DNA of 32,520 nt from Methylobacterium sp. E-066 (GCF_022829635.1 NZ_JAKSYO010000185.1:1-32520), one strand, 5' to 3'; positions 6,402 to 13,791 are shown, numbered from the stretch's first letter. Translations and numbers: made by a program. The notes: a model not told the origin generated them from the sequence alone.

Positions 6402-6587
6402 CAGGCTGCTCCTCCCGGGTCATTCCGTCTGAGGGAAGCCGGCGGCGCCGCATCCAGTTCCGCGGCCGGCCGGGCGTGTCGGGCCTTCCGGTGTCGCGGA
6501 AGCCTCCGCCGGGCCCCGATCAGGCGGCCTGAATTCCAGCATCGTGCGCAGCCTGTGTTAACAAACCCCCACCCGGTGGACTTGTTT

Positions 6588-6602
6588 TTAACGGTTTGTT
6601 AA
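6588..6602 (+). promoter_or_regulatory. Full CtrA-type binding site (TTAA-N7-TTAA)
   Basis: TTAA at 6588-6591 and TTAA at 6599-6602, exactly seven bases apart, the established full-site spacing for CtrA in alphaproteobacteria. It lies about 60 bp before the GTG of the coiled-coil pair, in a marked A/T-rich island. A TTAACAAAC / GTTTGTTAA inverted repeat (6558-6566 and 6594-6602) overlaps it. It could also act on the divergent operon starting at 6401. Confidence 0.6.
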
Positions 6603-6657
6603 TCATTACGAACAGTTTAATCGTCGCCAAGGTCTACCGACAGGGAGAAGGCGCCCC

Positions 6658-7167
6658 GTGAGCGAGCTGCAGCGGCTGTTGAACGATCCGCGCTTCCGCA
6701 CCGCCGACAAGTCGAAGCGCGAGCCGAATGCCGCCCCCGAGGCCAATCTCGGCAACGTCCTGCGGGTCGTCTCCTCGCTGAACGAGCAGACCCATCCGCC
6801 GACGCCGCAATCGTCCCCGCAGGATTGGGATGCGCTGATCCACCGGGTGCAGGCGGCGGCCCGCCAGGCGCGCGAGATCGAGGCACAGGCCCGGGAGCGC
6901 GAGGAGCGGATCGAGCACGTGCTGGAGCGGGTCCGGGACGACATCAACGCATCGAACGAGCGCGCGCGGATCGCCGAAGTTCAGGCGCGGGATGCGCAGG
7001 TTCGCGCCGAGGCACAGGTCATGGCCGCCGAAGAGCGCGCGAAGACCGCCGAGGCCCGCGCCCGGGCCGCGGAGGAGCGCGCGCGGCACGCCGAGGAATG
7101 GCTGGCCCGGGTCCAGGACGCGATCATGTCCGAGTTCTCGGACCTGACCGATCAGGCCGCCGCATGA
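6658..7167 (+). CDS. Coiled-coil protein A, first of a paralogous pair
   Basis: 169 aa from a GTG start at 6658 with GGGAGAAGG upstream. The N-terminal 60 residues are hydrophilic (SELQRLLNDPRFRTADKSKR; later LGNVLRVVSSLNEQ). From about residue 60 to 150 it is one long heptad-repeat helix rich in Ala/Glu/Arg, with units such as AEERAKT AEARARA AEERARH. The conserved end is EEWLARVQDAIMSEFSDL. There is no signal or membrane segment. The C-terminal module is shared with the next gene. A CtrA-type site lies upstream, so cell-cycle or motility-linked expression is inferred. Extended coiled coils of this sort often scaffold or localise complexes; I do not recognise a named family. Confidence 0.7.
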   Translation: MSELQRLLNDPRFRTADKSKREPNAAPEANLGNVLRVVSSLNEQTHPPTPQSSPQDWDALIHRVQAAARQAREIEAQAREREERIEHVLERVRDDINASNERARIAEVQARDAQVRAEAQVMAAEERAKTAEARARAAEERARHAEEWLARVQDAIMSEFSDLTDQAAA

Positions 7168-7610
7168 GCAGCAGCCCGGCCCGCGCGCAGGCGATCCCCC
7201 CGGAGGGCGAGCCGGTCGACCGGGTGGTCGCGCTGTTCTCCGGAGCCGACAATGCCGCAGCCGCGGAGGACGAGGATTGGTCGGCCTCCCTGCTGGCCGT
7301 CCGGGGCGTCGCAGCCCGGGTCCGCGAGATGCAGAAGCGCGCGCGGGACTCGGTCCGGGAGGCGCAGCGCGCAGTGCGGGACGCGGACGCGGCGGCGCGG
7401 GCGGCCGAGGACCGGGCCCGCCATGCCGAGGCGACCATGCGCGAGGCGGTCGCCCGCGCGGAACGCGCCGAGGAGCAGACCCGCTTGGCGGCCGAGCGGG
7501 CCGACCGGGCGGAAGCCCGCGCCACGGAGGCGCATATGTGGCTGCGGCGCATGCACGAATGCATGGTCAGCGAGTTCGGGGCGCTCGCCGCCGAGCCGAC
7601 CCGGCCCTGA
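7164..7610 (+). CDS. Coiled-coil protein B, second of a paralogous pair
   Basis: 148 aa. The ATG at 7164 overlaps the TGA of the preceding gene (ATGA), so the two are translationally coupled; the frame is open upstream but this start fits best. An acidic N-terminus (DRVVALFSGADNAAAAEDED) leads to WSASLLAVRGVAARVREMQK and then a long Ala/Arg/Glu heptad coiled coil. The end, AHMWLRRMHECMVSEFGAL, aligns with AEEWLARVQDAIMSEFSDL of protein A. The two therefore probably form a hetero-oligomeric coiled coil. The function is unknown; the upstream CtrA-type site would serve both. Confidence 0.7.
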   Translation: MSSSPARAQAIPPEGEPVDRVVALFSGADNAAAAEDEDWSASLLAVRGVAARVREMQKRARDSVREAQRAVRDADAAARAAEDRARHAEATMREAVARAERAEEQTRLAAERADRAEARATEAHMWLRRMHECMVSEFGALAAEPTRP

Positions 7611-7626
7611 CGCGGCCGCGCCGGGA

Positions 7627-7881
7627 TCACGAGGCGGCCGGAGCGGCGACCACGTCGACCGCGTGCTGCGCCCAGGCATAGGGCTCGATATGGCCGTGAT
7701 ACACGGCGATCTCGAGCTGCAGGTTCCGGACGCACTCCTCGGACAGGTCCGCCAGGATGTCGTAACCGTCCTCGTCGATCGCCGACCGGACCACGACGAA
7801 CGGCCGATGATCGTCGTAAGTGACCAGAACTTCCTGTTCGGCGTACGGGTCGAGCGGGTTAATACAATAATGGGCCGGCAT
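7627..7881 (-). CDS. Conserved hypothetical protein (84 aa)
   Basis: Start chosen at ATG 7881 (MPAHYCINPLDPYAEQEVLV), where protein-like sequence begins and an AAAGG lies close upstream; the frame is open to 7971 but that extension is not protein-like. The chain is acidic and mixed alpha/beta (FVVVRSAIDEDGYDILADLS, EECVRNLQLEIAVYHGHIEP). It resembles short uncharacterised Methylobacterium proteins, with no domain I can name. It has no signal or membrane segment. It converges with the coiled-coil pair, whose last stop lies 17 nt away. Confidence 0.6.
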   Translation of the reverse strand: MPAHYCINPLDPYAEQEVLVTYDDHRPFVVVRSAIDEDGYDILADLSEECVRNLQLEIAVYHGHIEPYAWAQHAVDVVAAPAAS

Positions 7882-7977
7882 CTGCCTTTGCTCCCGAGAT
7901 GATGTCACCAGCATGCCTCTAGGTCCCGGTTGTAACAGCCCGATGAAGAGTGCCGATTGCCGTGGCGACACCGCGCA

Positions 7978-8253
7978 TCACAGCGCAGGCCGAGCCTCGC
8001 CTTCGCAGGTGAGGCGCTCGGACCCGGCGGGCGCCGGGACGCCGGGGAGCGAAAACTCCGCCCGGAGGGCCGACAGCGCCGCGCGGATCGCCATCCGCAC
8101 CGATCGCGGCGCGCTTCCAGCCTCGGCGCGCAGCTGAAGCTGCTGCAGCTCGTGCCGGAGGACCCGCCGCCCGGGATCGCCGGGCAGGCCGTAATCCGCG
8201 GTGAGCAGGCTCAACAGCTGGCGGCCGAACGGATCCGCAAGAAGGGTCGCCAT
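7978..8253 (-). CDS. Hypothetical protein (91 aa)
   Basis: Starts MATLLADPFGRQLLSLLTAD and continues with a dense helical region (RRVLRHELQQLQLRAEAG, then SVRMAIRAALSALRAEFSL). Codon use is G/C-biased as in real genes. No strong ribosome site is visible before the ATG, and no domain, signal peptide or membrane helix is recognised. It may be co-transcribed with the leftward gene ending at 7627. The A/T-richer stretch 8270-8330 upstream may hold its promoter. Confidence 0.45.
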   Translation of the reverse strand: MATLLADPFGRQLLSLLTADYGLPGDPGRRVLRHELQQLQLRAEAGSAPRSVRMAIRAALSALRAEFSLPGVPAPAGSERLTCEGEARPAL

Positions 8254-8661
8254 GGAGCCATCTCAACGCAGTACAGGAATCGGCCAATAGCGAACTGTGC
8301 TATATCGCTCGGTATAAACCGCTGATTGGCGAGTCCATAGCGCAGATGCTAGACGAAGATTACTGACTTGCGTAACCCCCGCGCCGGTCAGTACCGGTGA
8401 GGCGGGAGGGGGAGCTTTGCTCGCCCGCCTCGCCGGTACCCCCGGCTCGACCGATTCCGGGAACGCGACGGCCGCCCCGACAGGCGAGGCCCGAAATCCC
8501 GGGCGACACGGTCCGCCGTATCGGGGACCGGGGATGCCTTGCGCCGGGCCGCGGCCCCCCGATTATGCGCCGGGTTGCTTCTCTGCGCCTGCGATGCCGG
8601 GGCAGACCGTCAAAACGACCGATTATCTGAGAGCCTGCTTGACCGGTCTTTCCCATCCTCG
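8254..8661. other. Intergenic with a 16-bp inverted repeat
   Basis: No gene is supported. An inverted repeat (GTACCGGTGAGGCGGG at 8391-8406 against its reverse complement at 8424-8439, 15 of 16 positions, 17-nt loop) can form a strong hairpin. The rest (8440-8629) is high-GC sequence without a ribosome site or protein-like frame. Confidence 0.5.
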
Positions 8662-8839
8662 CCCTCATCCTGAGGCGACGGAGCGAAGCGGAGGCCTCGA
8701 AGGAGCCCTCCAGCCTGCCGCGCGATCCCTGGAGGGCTCCTTCGAGGCTGCTCCGCAGCACCTCAGGATGAGGGGAGAGATTGGGATCTCCATCGGCAGA
8801 ACCATCATTCGACCGCGAGCCTGCGGTCGAACAGGCTCT
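8630..8839. mobile_element. MITE-like element with terminal inverted repeats around a family-A palindrome
   Basis: AGAGCCTGCTTGACCG at 8630-8645 is matched in inverted orientation at 8824-8839 (14 of 16). Between them lies the large imperfect palindrome of family A. It is about 210 bp with no coding capacity. The terminal repeats and non-coding centre are what a miniature transposable element looks like; mobility is inferred. Confidence 0.4.
8662..8774. repeat. Family A palindromic repeat, copy 1
   Basis: Begins CCCTCATCCTGAGG and ends with the inverted CCTCAGGATGAGGG. Inner arms CCTCGAAGGAGCCCTCCAG and CTGGAGGGCTCCTTCGAGG also pair. The whole is an imperfect palindrome of about 113 bp. A second copy lies at 10758-10876. 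Confidence 0.85.
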
Positions 8840-8914
8840 TAATGCCAAACCAACACTTACCAGCGATGATTACGACATCCGAGCAATCGGAAACTGTCGA
8901 TCGCGCAGGCCGCC

Positions 8915-9052
8915 GTGACCCTCAGCCTCGTTCTCAGCATCACCGTGCCGCTCCTGACCGGCGTCGCCGCCCTGCTCTGGGCCGGATTCGTCGCCCCGGC
9001 CCTGGACGCGTTGCCGGAGGCCGCGCCGCCGCGCGACCTGCGCACCTGGTGA
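8915..9052 (+). CDS. Possible small hydrophobic protein
   Basis: From GTG 8915 the frame reads (V)TLSLVLSITVPLLTGVAALL, then WAGFVAPALDALPEAAPPRD and stops at 9052, giving one transmembrane helix and a Pro-rich tail. Codon bias is strong. The frame is open back to about 8877 without an ATG, so the true start is uncertain and an upstream frameshift is possible. There is no clear ribosome site. Confidence 0.3.
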   Translation: MTLSLVLSITVPLLTGVAALLWAGFVAPALDALPEAAPPRDLRTW

Positions 9053-9082
9053 TCGCCCCACCACCGGGACTCGAAGGCCCGC

Positions 9083-9757
9083 TCAGGGCATGCGGCGGAT
9101 CCCGGTGATGTTCTCCGGCGAGAGGTCGGCCGCGAGGCTCCGATGCGGCGGGATATCGGCCGCCCGCACCCGGGTGGGCGGCGACCTGCGGTCGGCCGGG
9201 GCCGTGGCGGCGGCCTCCCGGTTCGGCCAGTCCTCCAGCCGCAGGGCCCGGGCGGGCTTCTGATCGCCGCAGCCGTCGCAGACCGAGACCAGCCACGATT
9301 GCCAGAGGCCGTCGGTCTTCTCCTGCGCCGAGCGCGCCTGCTCGCGATGCGCGGAGGCCAGCGGCAGGGTGTCGAGGTCGGATTGCTGCCTGGGCGTGGC
9401 CAGAGTCCGGAGCTCGTCGAGCGTGACGTCGCTCTTGACCGTTGCGGGAGCGGCCGAGGATGTGGCGCCCGGCAGGGAGCCGGTGGTGCCGGGGTCGGGC
9501 CGGCAGCCGATGCAGATCCGGGTGCTGATTGCGGCATCCGCGGCCTGACGGGGCGTCCGGCGCTCGATCGGCTTGGTCGCGGTCGGGCTGGCGTCCCGGC
9601 TCGGCGGCTTGGTCTGTCCGACCGCCGTGGTGTTCGGCGCCGTCTCGGTGGAGAGCGGGCCGCCGCCGGTGCCGGTGACGTCCGGCTGCGCGCAGGCCAG
9701 CCCGGCCGAGAGGGTATAGAGCACGAATCCTGCAACAGGAGCACGAAGTGTCGTCAT
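9083..9757 (-). CDS. Exported hypothetical protein with two CxxC motifs
   Basis: 224 aa. The start at ATG 9757 is chosen over 9769 because GGAGG lies at the right distance before it. The signal peptide is MTTLRAPVAGFVLYTLSAG with cleavage near LACAQ. The mature N-terminal third is Thr/Pro/Ser-rich and probably disordered. ICIGC and VCDGC are two CxxC pairs that could bind metal or form disulfides in the periplasm. Between them lies a helical part (DELRTLATPRQQSDLDTLPL, SAHREQARSAQEKTDG). The end, PHRSLAADLSPENITGIRRM, looks conserved. I do not recognise a family, so the function is unknown. Confidence 0.6.
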   Translation of the reverse strand: MTTLRAPVAGFVLYTLSAGLACAQPDVTGTGGGPLSTETAPNTTAVGQTKPPSRDASPTATKPIERRTPRQAADAAISTRICIGCRPDPGTTGSLPGATSSAAPATVKSDVTLDELRTLATPRQQSDLDTLPLASAHREQARSAQEKTDGLWQSWLVSVCDGCGDQKPARALRLEDWPNREAAATAPADRRSPPTRVRAADIPPHRSLAADLSPENITGIRRMP

Positions 9758-9945
9758 GGTCACCTCCATGATTGGTCAATCGCGCGCATTGCATCGGGTT
9801 CAGTAATACTTCTGGATGAATCCGGCAGAGCATCGCCCCGACCCCGCGGGTCTCGCGCGCCGATGCCCGGGTGCCGTCCGCGCGCCCGGCGCGTTATCAT
9901 GCCCGCAAACGCCCTCGCGGCGAGGGCCGGTTCTCGGAGGCATCC

Positions 9946-10725
9946 ATGGATCTGGGTTTGAGCGGGCGCCGGGCGCTCGTATGCGCGGCCAGCAAGGGTC
10001 TCGGCCGGGGCTGCGCCCTGGCGCTCGCCCGCGAGGGCGTCGCGGTGACGATCACGGCCCGCACCCTGGAGACCCTGGAGGCGACCGCCGAGGCCATCCG
10101 CCGGGAGACCGGTGCCACCGTGACCGCGGTGGCCGGCGACATCGCCACCGAGGCCGGCCGGGCCGCCGCGCTCGCCGCCTGCCCGGAGCCCGACATCCTG
10201 GTCACCAATGCCGGCGGCCCGCCCCCGGGGGATTTTCGCGACTGGGACCGCGACGCCTGGATCCGGGCGCTCGACGCCAACATGCTGGCGCCAATCGCGC
10301 TCATCAAGGCGACCGTCGACGGCATGATCGGGCGAAACTTCGGCCGGATCGTCAACATCACCTCCGGGGCCGTGAAGGCGCCGATCCCGCATCTGGGCCT
10401 GTCCAACGGCGCCCGCTCGGGGCTGACCGGCTTCGTGGCCGGCCTCGCCCGCCAGACGGTGCGGCACAACGTGACGCTCAACAACCTCCTGCCCGGCCCG
10501 TTCGACACCGACCGGATCCGCAGCAACGCCGCCGCCGGCGCCGCCAAGGCCGGCACCAGCGTGGAGGCGTTCCTCGAAGCCCGGGCGCGCGACAACCCCG
10601 CGGGACGCTTCGGCCGCCCGGACGAGTTCGGCGCCGCCTGCGCGTTCCTGTGCAGCCAGCAGGCCGGGTTCATCACCGGCCAGAACCTGCTGATGGATGG
10701 CGGGGCCTATCCCGGGACTTTTTGA
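9946..10725 (+). CDS. Short-chain dehydrogenase/reductase family protein with atypical active site
   Basis: 259 aa from ATG 9946 (GGAGG 6 nt upstream). It has a Rossmann fold of SDR type: cofactor loop AASKGLGRG (residues 14-22), strand 4 motif LVTNAGG (85-91), catalytic Ser near 140 (NITSGA), the PGPFDT turn (183-188) and the C-terminal DGGAYPGTF. At the place of the catalytic YxxxK there is S153-N-G-A-R157, so both Tyr and Lys are replaced. SDRs of this sub-type (SNxxR, GGPPPG) occur in many proteobacteria and are usually annotated as 3-oxoacyl-ACP reductase-like or glucose-dehydrogenase-like; the true substrate is unknown. It is monocistronic and is followed by a family-A repeat. Confidence 0.85.
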   Translation: MDLGLSGRRALVCAASKGLGRGCALALAREGVAVTITARTLETLEATAEAIRRETGATVTAVAGDIATEAGRAAALAACPEPDILVTNAGGPPPGDFRDWDRDAWIRALDANMLAPIALIKATVDGMIGRNFGRIVNITSGAVKAPIPHLGLSNGARSGLTGFVAGLARQTVRHNVTLNNLLPGPFDTDRIRSNAAAGAAKAGTSVEAFLEARARDNPAGRFGRPDEFGAACAFLCSQQAGFITGQNLLMDGGAYPGTF

Positions 10726-10757
10726 AGGCCTATCCGGCCGGATCATCCCATCCGTCC

Positions 10758-10876
10758 CCCTCATCCTGAGGTGGCGGCGCGAAGCGTCGCCCTCGAAGGA
10801 GCCCTCCAGCCGGCCGCGCGATCCCTGGAACCCTCCTTCGAGGCCTCCGCTCCGCTTCGGCACCTCAGGATGAGGG
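10758..10876. repeat. Family A palindromic repeat, copy 2
   Basis: Same borders as copy 1 (CCCTCATCCTGAGG ... CCTCAGGATGAGGG) and the same inner arm CTCGAAGGAGCCCTCCAG, about 119 bp. It lies 33 bp after the SDR stop codon. The flanking 16-bp repeats seen around copy 1 are absent here. Confidence 0.85.
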
Positions 10877-11158
10877 GTGTGGTTTGGAGCGGCGTGGGTC
10901 TCACCGGCGTTCGACACAGCTCATCGGCCCCGCGCGGAAAAAACCGCCGGGAGCATGGCCCCAAGAACCCAGTCGCAACCGGGGTGACGCGGGACGCCGC
11001 GAAGCCCGAACGCAACGTTGCACAAAGAGCCGGCTTCCCGGCGTCCCGCGGATCGGAGGCGCCGCCGCCGACAGGCCGGCCGTGCCACCGCATCCGTCTT
11101 TTCGTCCGGTGTCCGTCACGCGGGAGCCCGCCTGCGCTAAGTTCCAGTCCCGAGGTGC
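10877..11158. other. Intergenic, no gene recognised
   Basis: No ribosome site or protein-like frame is convincing. A short GCGG-AAAAAA-CCGC hairpin lies at about 10936-10950. Confidence 0.4.
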
Positions 11159-11459
11159 TCATCGCCCCTCAGCGCTTCCGAGCGAGCCTTCGTCGCACGC
11201 CCCCTCGTAGTAGAGGGCGCCGCAGAACCGCCGCACCGCCCAGGACAGGGTCGCCCTCTGGCCTCTGAGCAGCCATTGGCATTTCCTCCGCCGGCCGCCG
11301 CCCAGCCCGAGCCGGGGGGTGTCGTGCTCCCGCGCCCGGGCCTGCCGCAGCCGACGGCAGACGCAGGCACCGGCCCACCGCCGCCCGCCCGGCGGCTGAC
11401 CGGACCGGCGCCCCGAGACGTCTCACGACGCGTCGCGGCGGGCCAGAGACTGTGAGCAC
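11159..11459 (-). pseudogene. Probable frameshifted small gene of unknown function
   Basis: On the minus strand a GTG at 11459 opens a frame starting (V)LTVSGPPRRVVRRLG. A second frame, open until the TGA at 11161-11159, has strongly G/C-biased codons and protein-like sequence: RRLRQARAREHDTPRLGLG, then KCQWLLRGQ, SWAVRRFCGALYYEGACDEG. That second frame has no ATG, GTG or TTG start. The simplest reading is one small gene broken by a frameshift around 11370-11400. I cannot name the family. Confidence 0.35.
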
Positions 11460-11505
11460 AAAATAGGAACATTGTCAAGTTCTGGCCGGGCCGGGGAGGG
11501 GGTTC

Positions 11506-11595
11506 CCAAAGGGCGAGCCCTTTGGCGGGGTTTGGGGCGGAGCCCCGAGATACCAGGGCTCCGCCCTGGACCCGCACAAGGTCCCGGACCTTGTG
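11506..11595. repeat. Palindromic repeat family B, fullest copy (four tandem hairpins)
   Basis: Hairpins in order: CCAAAGGGC/GCCCTTTGG (11506-11525), GGGGC/GCCCC (11534-11546), CCAGGGC/GCCCTGG (11553-11569) and CACAAGGTC/GACCTTGTG (11575-11595). The family recurs at 22532-22573 and in decayed form at 3275-3320. It sits upstream of the class II aldolase gene. Confidence 0.85.
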
Positions 11596-11692
11596 GATCC
11601 AGGACTCTATCGATCGGCCCAGATGCATTGCCGGCACGCGGCCCCTGGTGCACCCTGTCGGCGATCTCGCTCATCGAGCCAGGAGCCGTCGC

Positions 11693-12469
11693 ATGATCGC
11701 AGCCGCCCATTCCACTGCCCCGGACCGCGAAGCAATCCAGGCGATGCGCGTCGACCTGGCGGCGGCCTACCGGCTGATCCACCGGCTCGGCCTCGACGAC
11801 AGCATCTACACCCACATCTCGGCGCGGCTGCCGGGGGAGGGGCATCGGTTCCTGATCAACCCCTACGGGATGCGGTTCGAGGAGGTGACGCCGCACAACC
11901 TCGTCACCGTCGATATCGACGGGCGCGTGCTCGAGGATCCGATGGGGCTCGGCATCAACCCGGCCGGCTTCACGATCCACAGCGCCATCCATGCCGCGCG
12001 CCACGACGCGATCTGCGTGCTGCACACCCACACGGTCGCGGGCGTCGCGGTCTCGTGCCAGGAGGAGGGGCTTCTGGCCCTGAACCAGTGGTCGATGCAG
12101 TTCGCCGGCCGGCTTGCCTATCACGCCTATGAGGGGATCGCCCTCGACCTCGACGAGCGGGCGCGGCTGGTGGCCGATCTCGGCGACAAGCCGGTCATGG
12201 TCCTGCGCAACCACGGGCTGCTGACTTGCGGGCGCTCGGTCGGCGAGGCGTTCAAGCTGATGCACAACCTGGAGCGCTCGTGCCGGGCGCAGCTGGCGAT
12301 CCAGGCCGCCGGGGCGCCGATCACCCGCCCCTCTTCCGCCATCGCGGCCAAGACCGCCGGGCAATACGCCGCCGGCTACGACCGCATCGCCGTCCAGGGC
12401 GCCCCCGACAACGAATGGGCGGCGTTCAAGCGGATGCTGGCCCGCACGGATCCCGACTTCGCGCAGTGA
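11693..12469 (+). CDS. Class II aldolase/adducin family protein
   Basis: 258 aa with AGGAG about 8 nt before ATG 11693. It has a full class II aldolase fold: helical start (RVDLAAAYRLIHRLGLDDSI), substrate-loop region THISARLPGEGHRFLINPYG, zinc ligands H111 and H113 in LHTHTVAGVAV, and H174 in RNHGLLTCG. In true aldolases (FucA, AraD) these His residues hold the catalytic zinc and a Glu acts as base. This longer, adducin-like sub-family is common in alphaproteobacteria and its substrate is generally unknown. It is probably cytosolic and multimeric. No pathway partner is adjacent; it is followed by a repeat and then LysR/glcB. Confidence 0.85.
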   Translation: MIAAAHSTAPDREAIQAMRVDLAAAYRLIHRLGLDDSIYTHISARLPGEGHRFLINPYGMRFEEVTPHNLVTVDIDGRVLEDPMGLGINPAGFTIHSAIHAARHDAICVLHTHTVAGVAVSCQEEGLLALNQWSMQFAGRLAYHAYEGIALDLDERARLVADLGDKPVMVLRNHGLLTCGRSVGEAFKLMHNLERSCRAQLAIQAAGAPITRPSSAIAAKTAGQYAAGYDRIAVQGAPDNEWAAFKRMLARTDPDFAQ

Positions 12470-12543
12470 GCCGGCTACGGATGGTGGGGGTTTCCGGCAT
12501 GGGGCGCGGGGGACGCCGTCGCCCGTGACGGGCGGAACGCGCT

Positions 12544-12651
12544 CTCCTCCCCCTTGCGGGGAGGAGTTGGAGGTGGGGGTGGCTCAGGAGGCACCGCTGC
12601 GCCCCATCCGGCACCACCCCCACCCCTGACCCCTCCCCGCAGGGGGGAGGG
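12544..12651. repeat. Palindromic repeat family C (CTCCTCCCC type)
   Basis: CTCCTCCCC/GGGGAGGAG at 12544-12566 and CCCCTCCCC/GGGGGGAGGG at 12630-12651 each form a hairpin, and GGTGGGGGTGG (12572-12582) pairs with CCACCCCCACC downstream, giving one large cruciform-like element. The sequence type is a familiar intergenic repeat of high-GC alphaproteobacteria. It separates two convergent genes, the aldolase-like gene and the LysR gene, and may also serve as a terminator. Confidence 0.75.
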
Positions 12652-12734
12652 AGACGCGCTTGGGGTCAGCCTTGGCCCTCATCCGGCAGCGATGTGTGAA
12701 CAGCGTCGCCTGCTGGTGAGCGGGGCAGGGCGCC

Positions 12735-13634
12735 TCACGGCTCCGGCCAGGCGGCGCTCGACCGGTAGGAGCGCTTCAGGAATTCGATGAAGGCCCGGGT
12801 CTTGGCCGGGACGAAGGCGCGGCTGGGATAGACCGCGTAGATCCCCGCCTGGGCCGCCGCTGTGTAGGCGGGCAGCACCACCTCCAGCAGGCCGCTGCGC
12901 AGCTCCGCGTGCACGTCCCAGGTCGAGCGCAGCGCGATGCCGAGGCCGCCGATCACCGCCTCGCGCACGACCTCGTTGGAATGGGTCCGCAGGGGCCCGG
13001 CGGCGCTCACCGTGCAGGGCCCGGCCGGCCCGACCAGGCGCCACGGATTCTGGTTTTCGGTGGCCAGGCAGACATGGCCGCGCAGGTCGTCCGGGCCTGC
13101 CGGGCGCCCGGCCGTGTCGAGGTAGCTCGGGCGTGCGCAGAGGACCCGCCGCACCGGGGCGAGGCGCACGGCGGTCAGCCCGGAACTCTCCAGGGTGCCG
13201 ACCCGGATCGCGAGATCGTATCCGCGCTCGACGATCGGCTCGAAATCGTCGCTGAGCTCCAGGTTCAGGACGATGTCGGGATGGAGCGCGAAGAAGGCCC
13301 GCAGGTGCGGGACGATGTGCAGCCGCCCGAACGAGCTCGGCGCCGTCACCCGCAGGGTCCCCCGCGCCCGGGAGGCCCGCTGCGACACCAGGGTCTCGGC
13401 CTCCGCGATGGCGTCGACGATCGGGGCGATCCGCTGGAAGAATTCCTGGCCGACATCGGTGGGGGCCACCCGCCGCGTGGTCCGGTGCAGCAGCCGCACC
13501 GCCAGCCGCTCCTCCAGCCGCTTCAATCGCTTCGAGACCACCGCCACCGACAGGCCGAGTTCGGACCCGGCCTGGGTGAGGCTGCCGGCCCGGACCACCC
13601 GGGCGAAGATCTCCAGGTCGCTGTGGTCTTGCAT
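12735..13634 (-). CDS. LysR-type transcriptional regulator
   Basis: 299 aa, the normal length. The N-terminal winged helix-turn-helix runs over residues 1-60 (LEIFARVVRAGSLTQAGSEL, then AVVSKRLKRLEERLAVRLLH, RTTRRVAPTDVG). The linker helix and the substrate-binding domain start near residue 90 (GTLRVTAPSSFGRLHIVPHL). It belongs to the CrgA/AaeR-like sub-family by the PSSFGRLHIVP signature. It is divergent from malate synthase G across 157 bp, so control of glcB is a natural inference, with autoregulation likely. The effector cannot be told. Confidence 0.9.
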   Translation of the reverse strand: MQDHSDLEIFARVVRAGSLTQAGSELGLSVAVVSKRLKRLEERLAVRLLHRTTRRVAPTDVGQEFFQRIAPIVDAIAEAETLVSQRASRARGTLRVTAPSSFGRLHIVPHLRAFFALHPDIVLNLELSDDFEPIVERGYDLAIRVGTLESSGLTAVRLAPVRRVLCARPSYLDTAGRPAGPDDLRGHVCLATENQNPWRLVGPAGPCTVSAAGPLRTHSNEVVREAVIGGLGIALRSTWDVHAELRSGLLEVVLPAYTAAAQAGIYAVYPSRAFVPAKTRAFIEFLKRSYRSSAAWPEP

Positions 13635-13682
13635 AGCGATGGGACCCGCATTCTCAACGCCGCGGAAAGAATCAAATCCCTT

Positions 13683-13707
13683 TTGGCGCCTTTTTCGCGG
13701 GAGCCAA
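13683..13707. promoter_or_regulatory. Possible LysR operator between the LysR gene and glcB
   Basis: Interrupted dyad TTGGC-N15-GCCAA in the 157-bp divergent intergenic region, about 50 bp from the LysR start and 85 bp from the glcB start. LysR-type regulators bind such dyads, but the spacing is not the canonical T-N11-A, so this is tentative. Confidence 0.35.
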
Positions 13708-13791
13708 GAGTTCTATCGCTGGGTCATCAAAGATTCTTCACGCGCCGCTCAAGTTTTTCTGAAATTGCGCGCGCCAGCCCAGGGGATCGCC

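Noticed and set aside
8842..9108. Plus-strand frame starting MPNQHLPAMITTSEQ
   Set aside because: From 8915 on it is an Arg/Pro-rich shadow of the hydrophobic frame at 8915-9052, which reads much more like a protein.
11170..11250. PAS-like sequence (LSWAVRR...GALYYEGACDE) in the broken gene
   Set aside because: The likeness to the PAS YYEG motif is limited to a few residues and the surrounding sequence does not fit a PAS domain, so I do not claim one.
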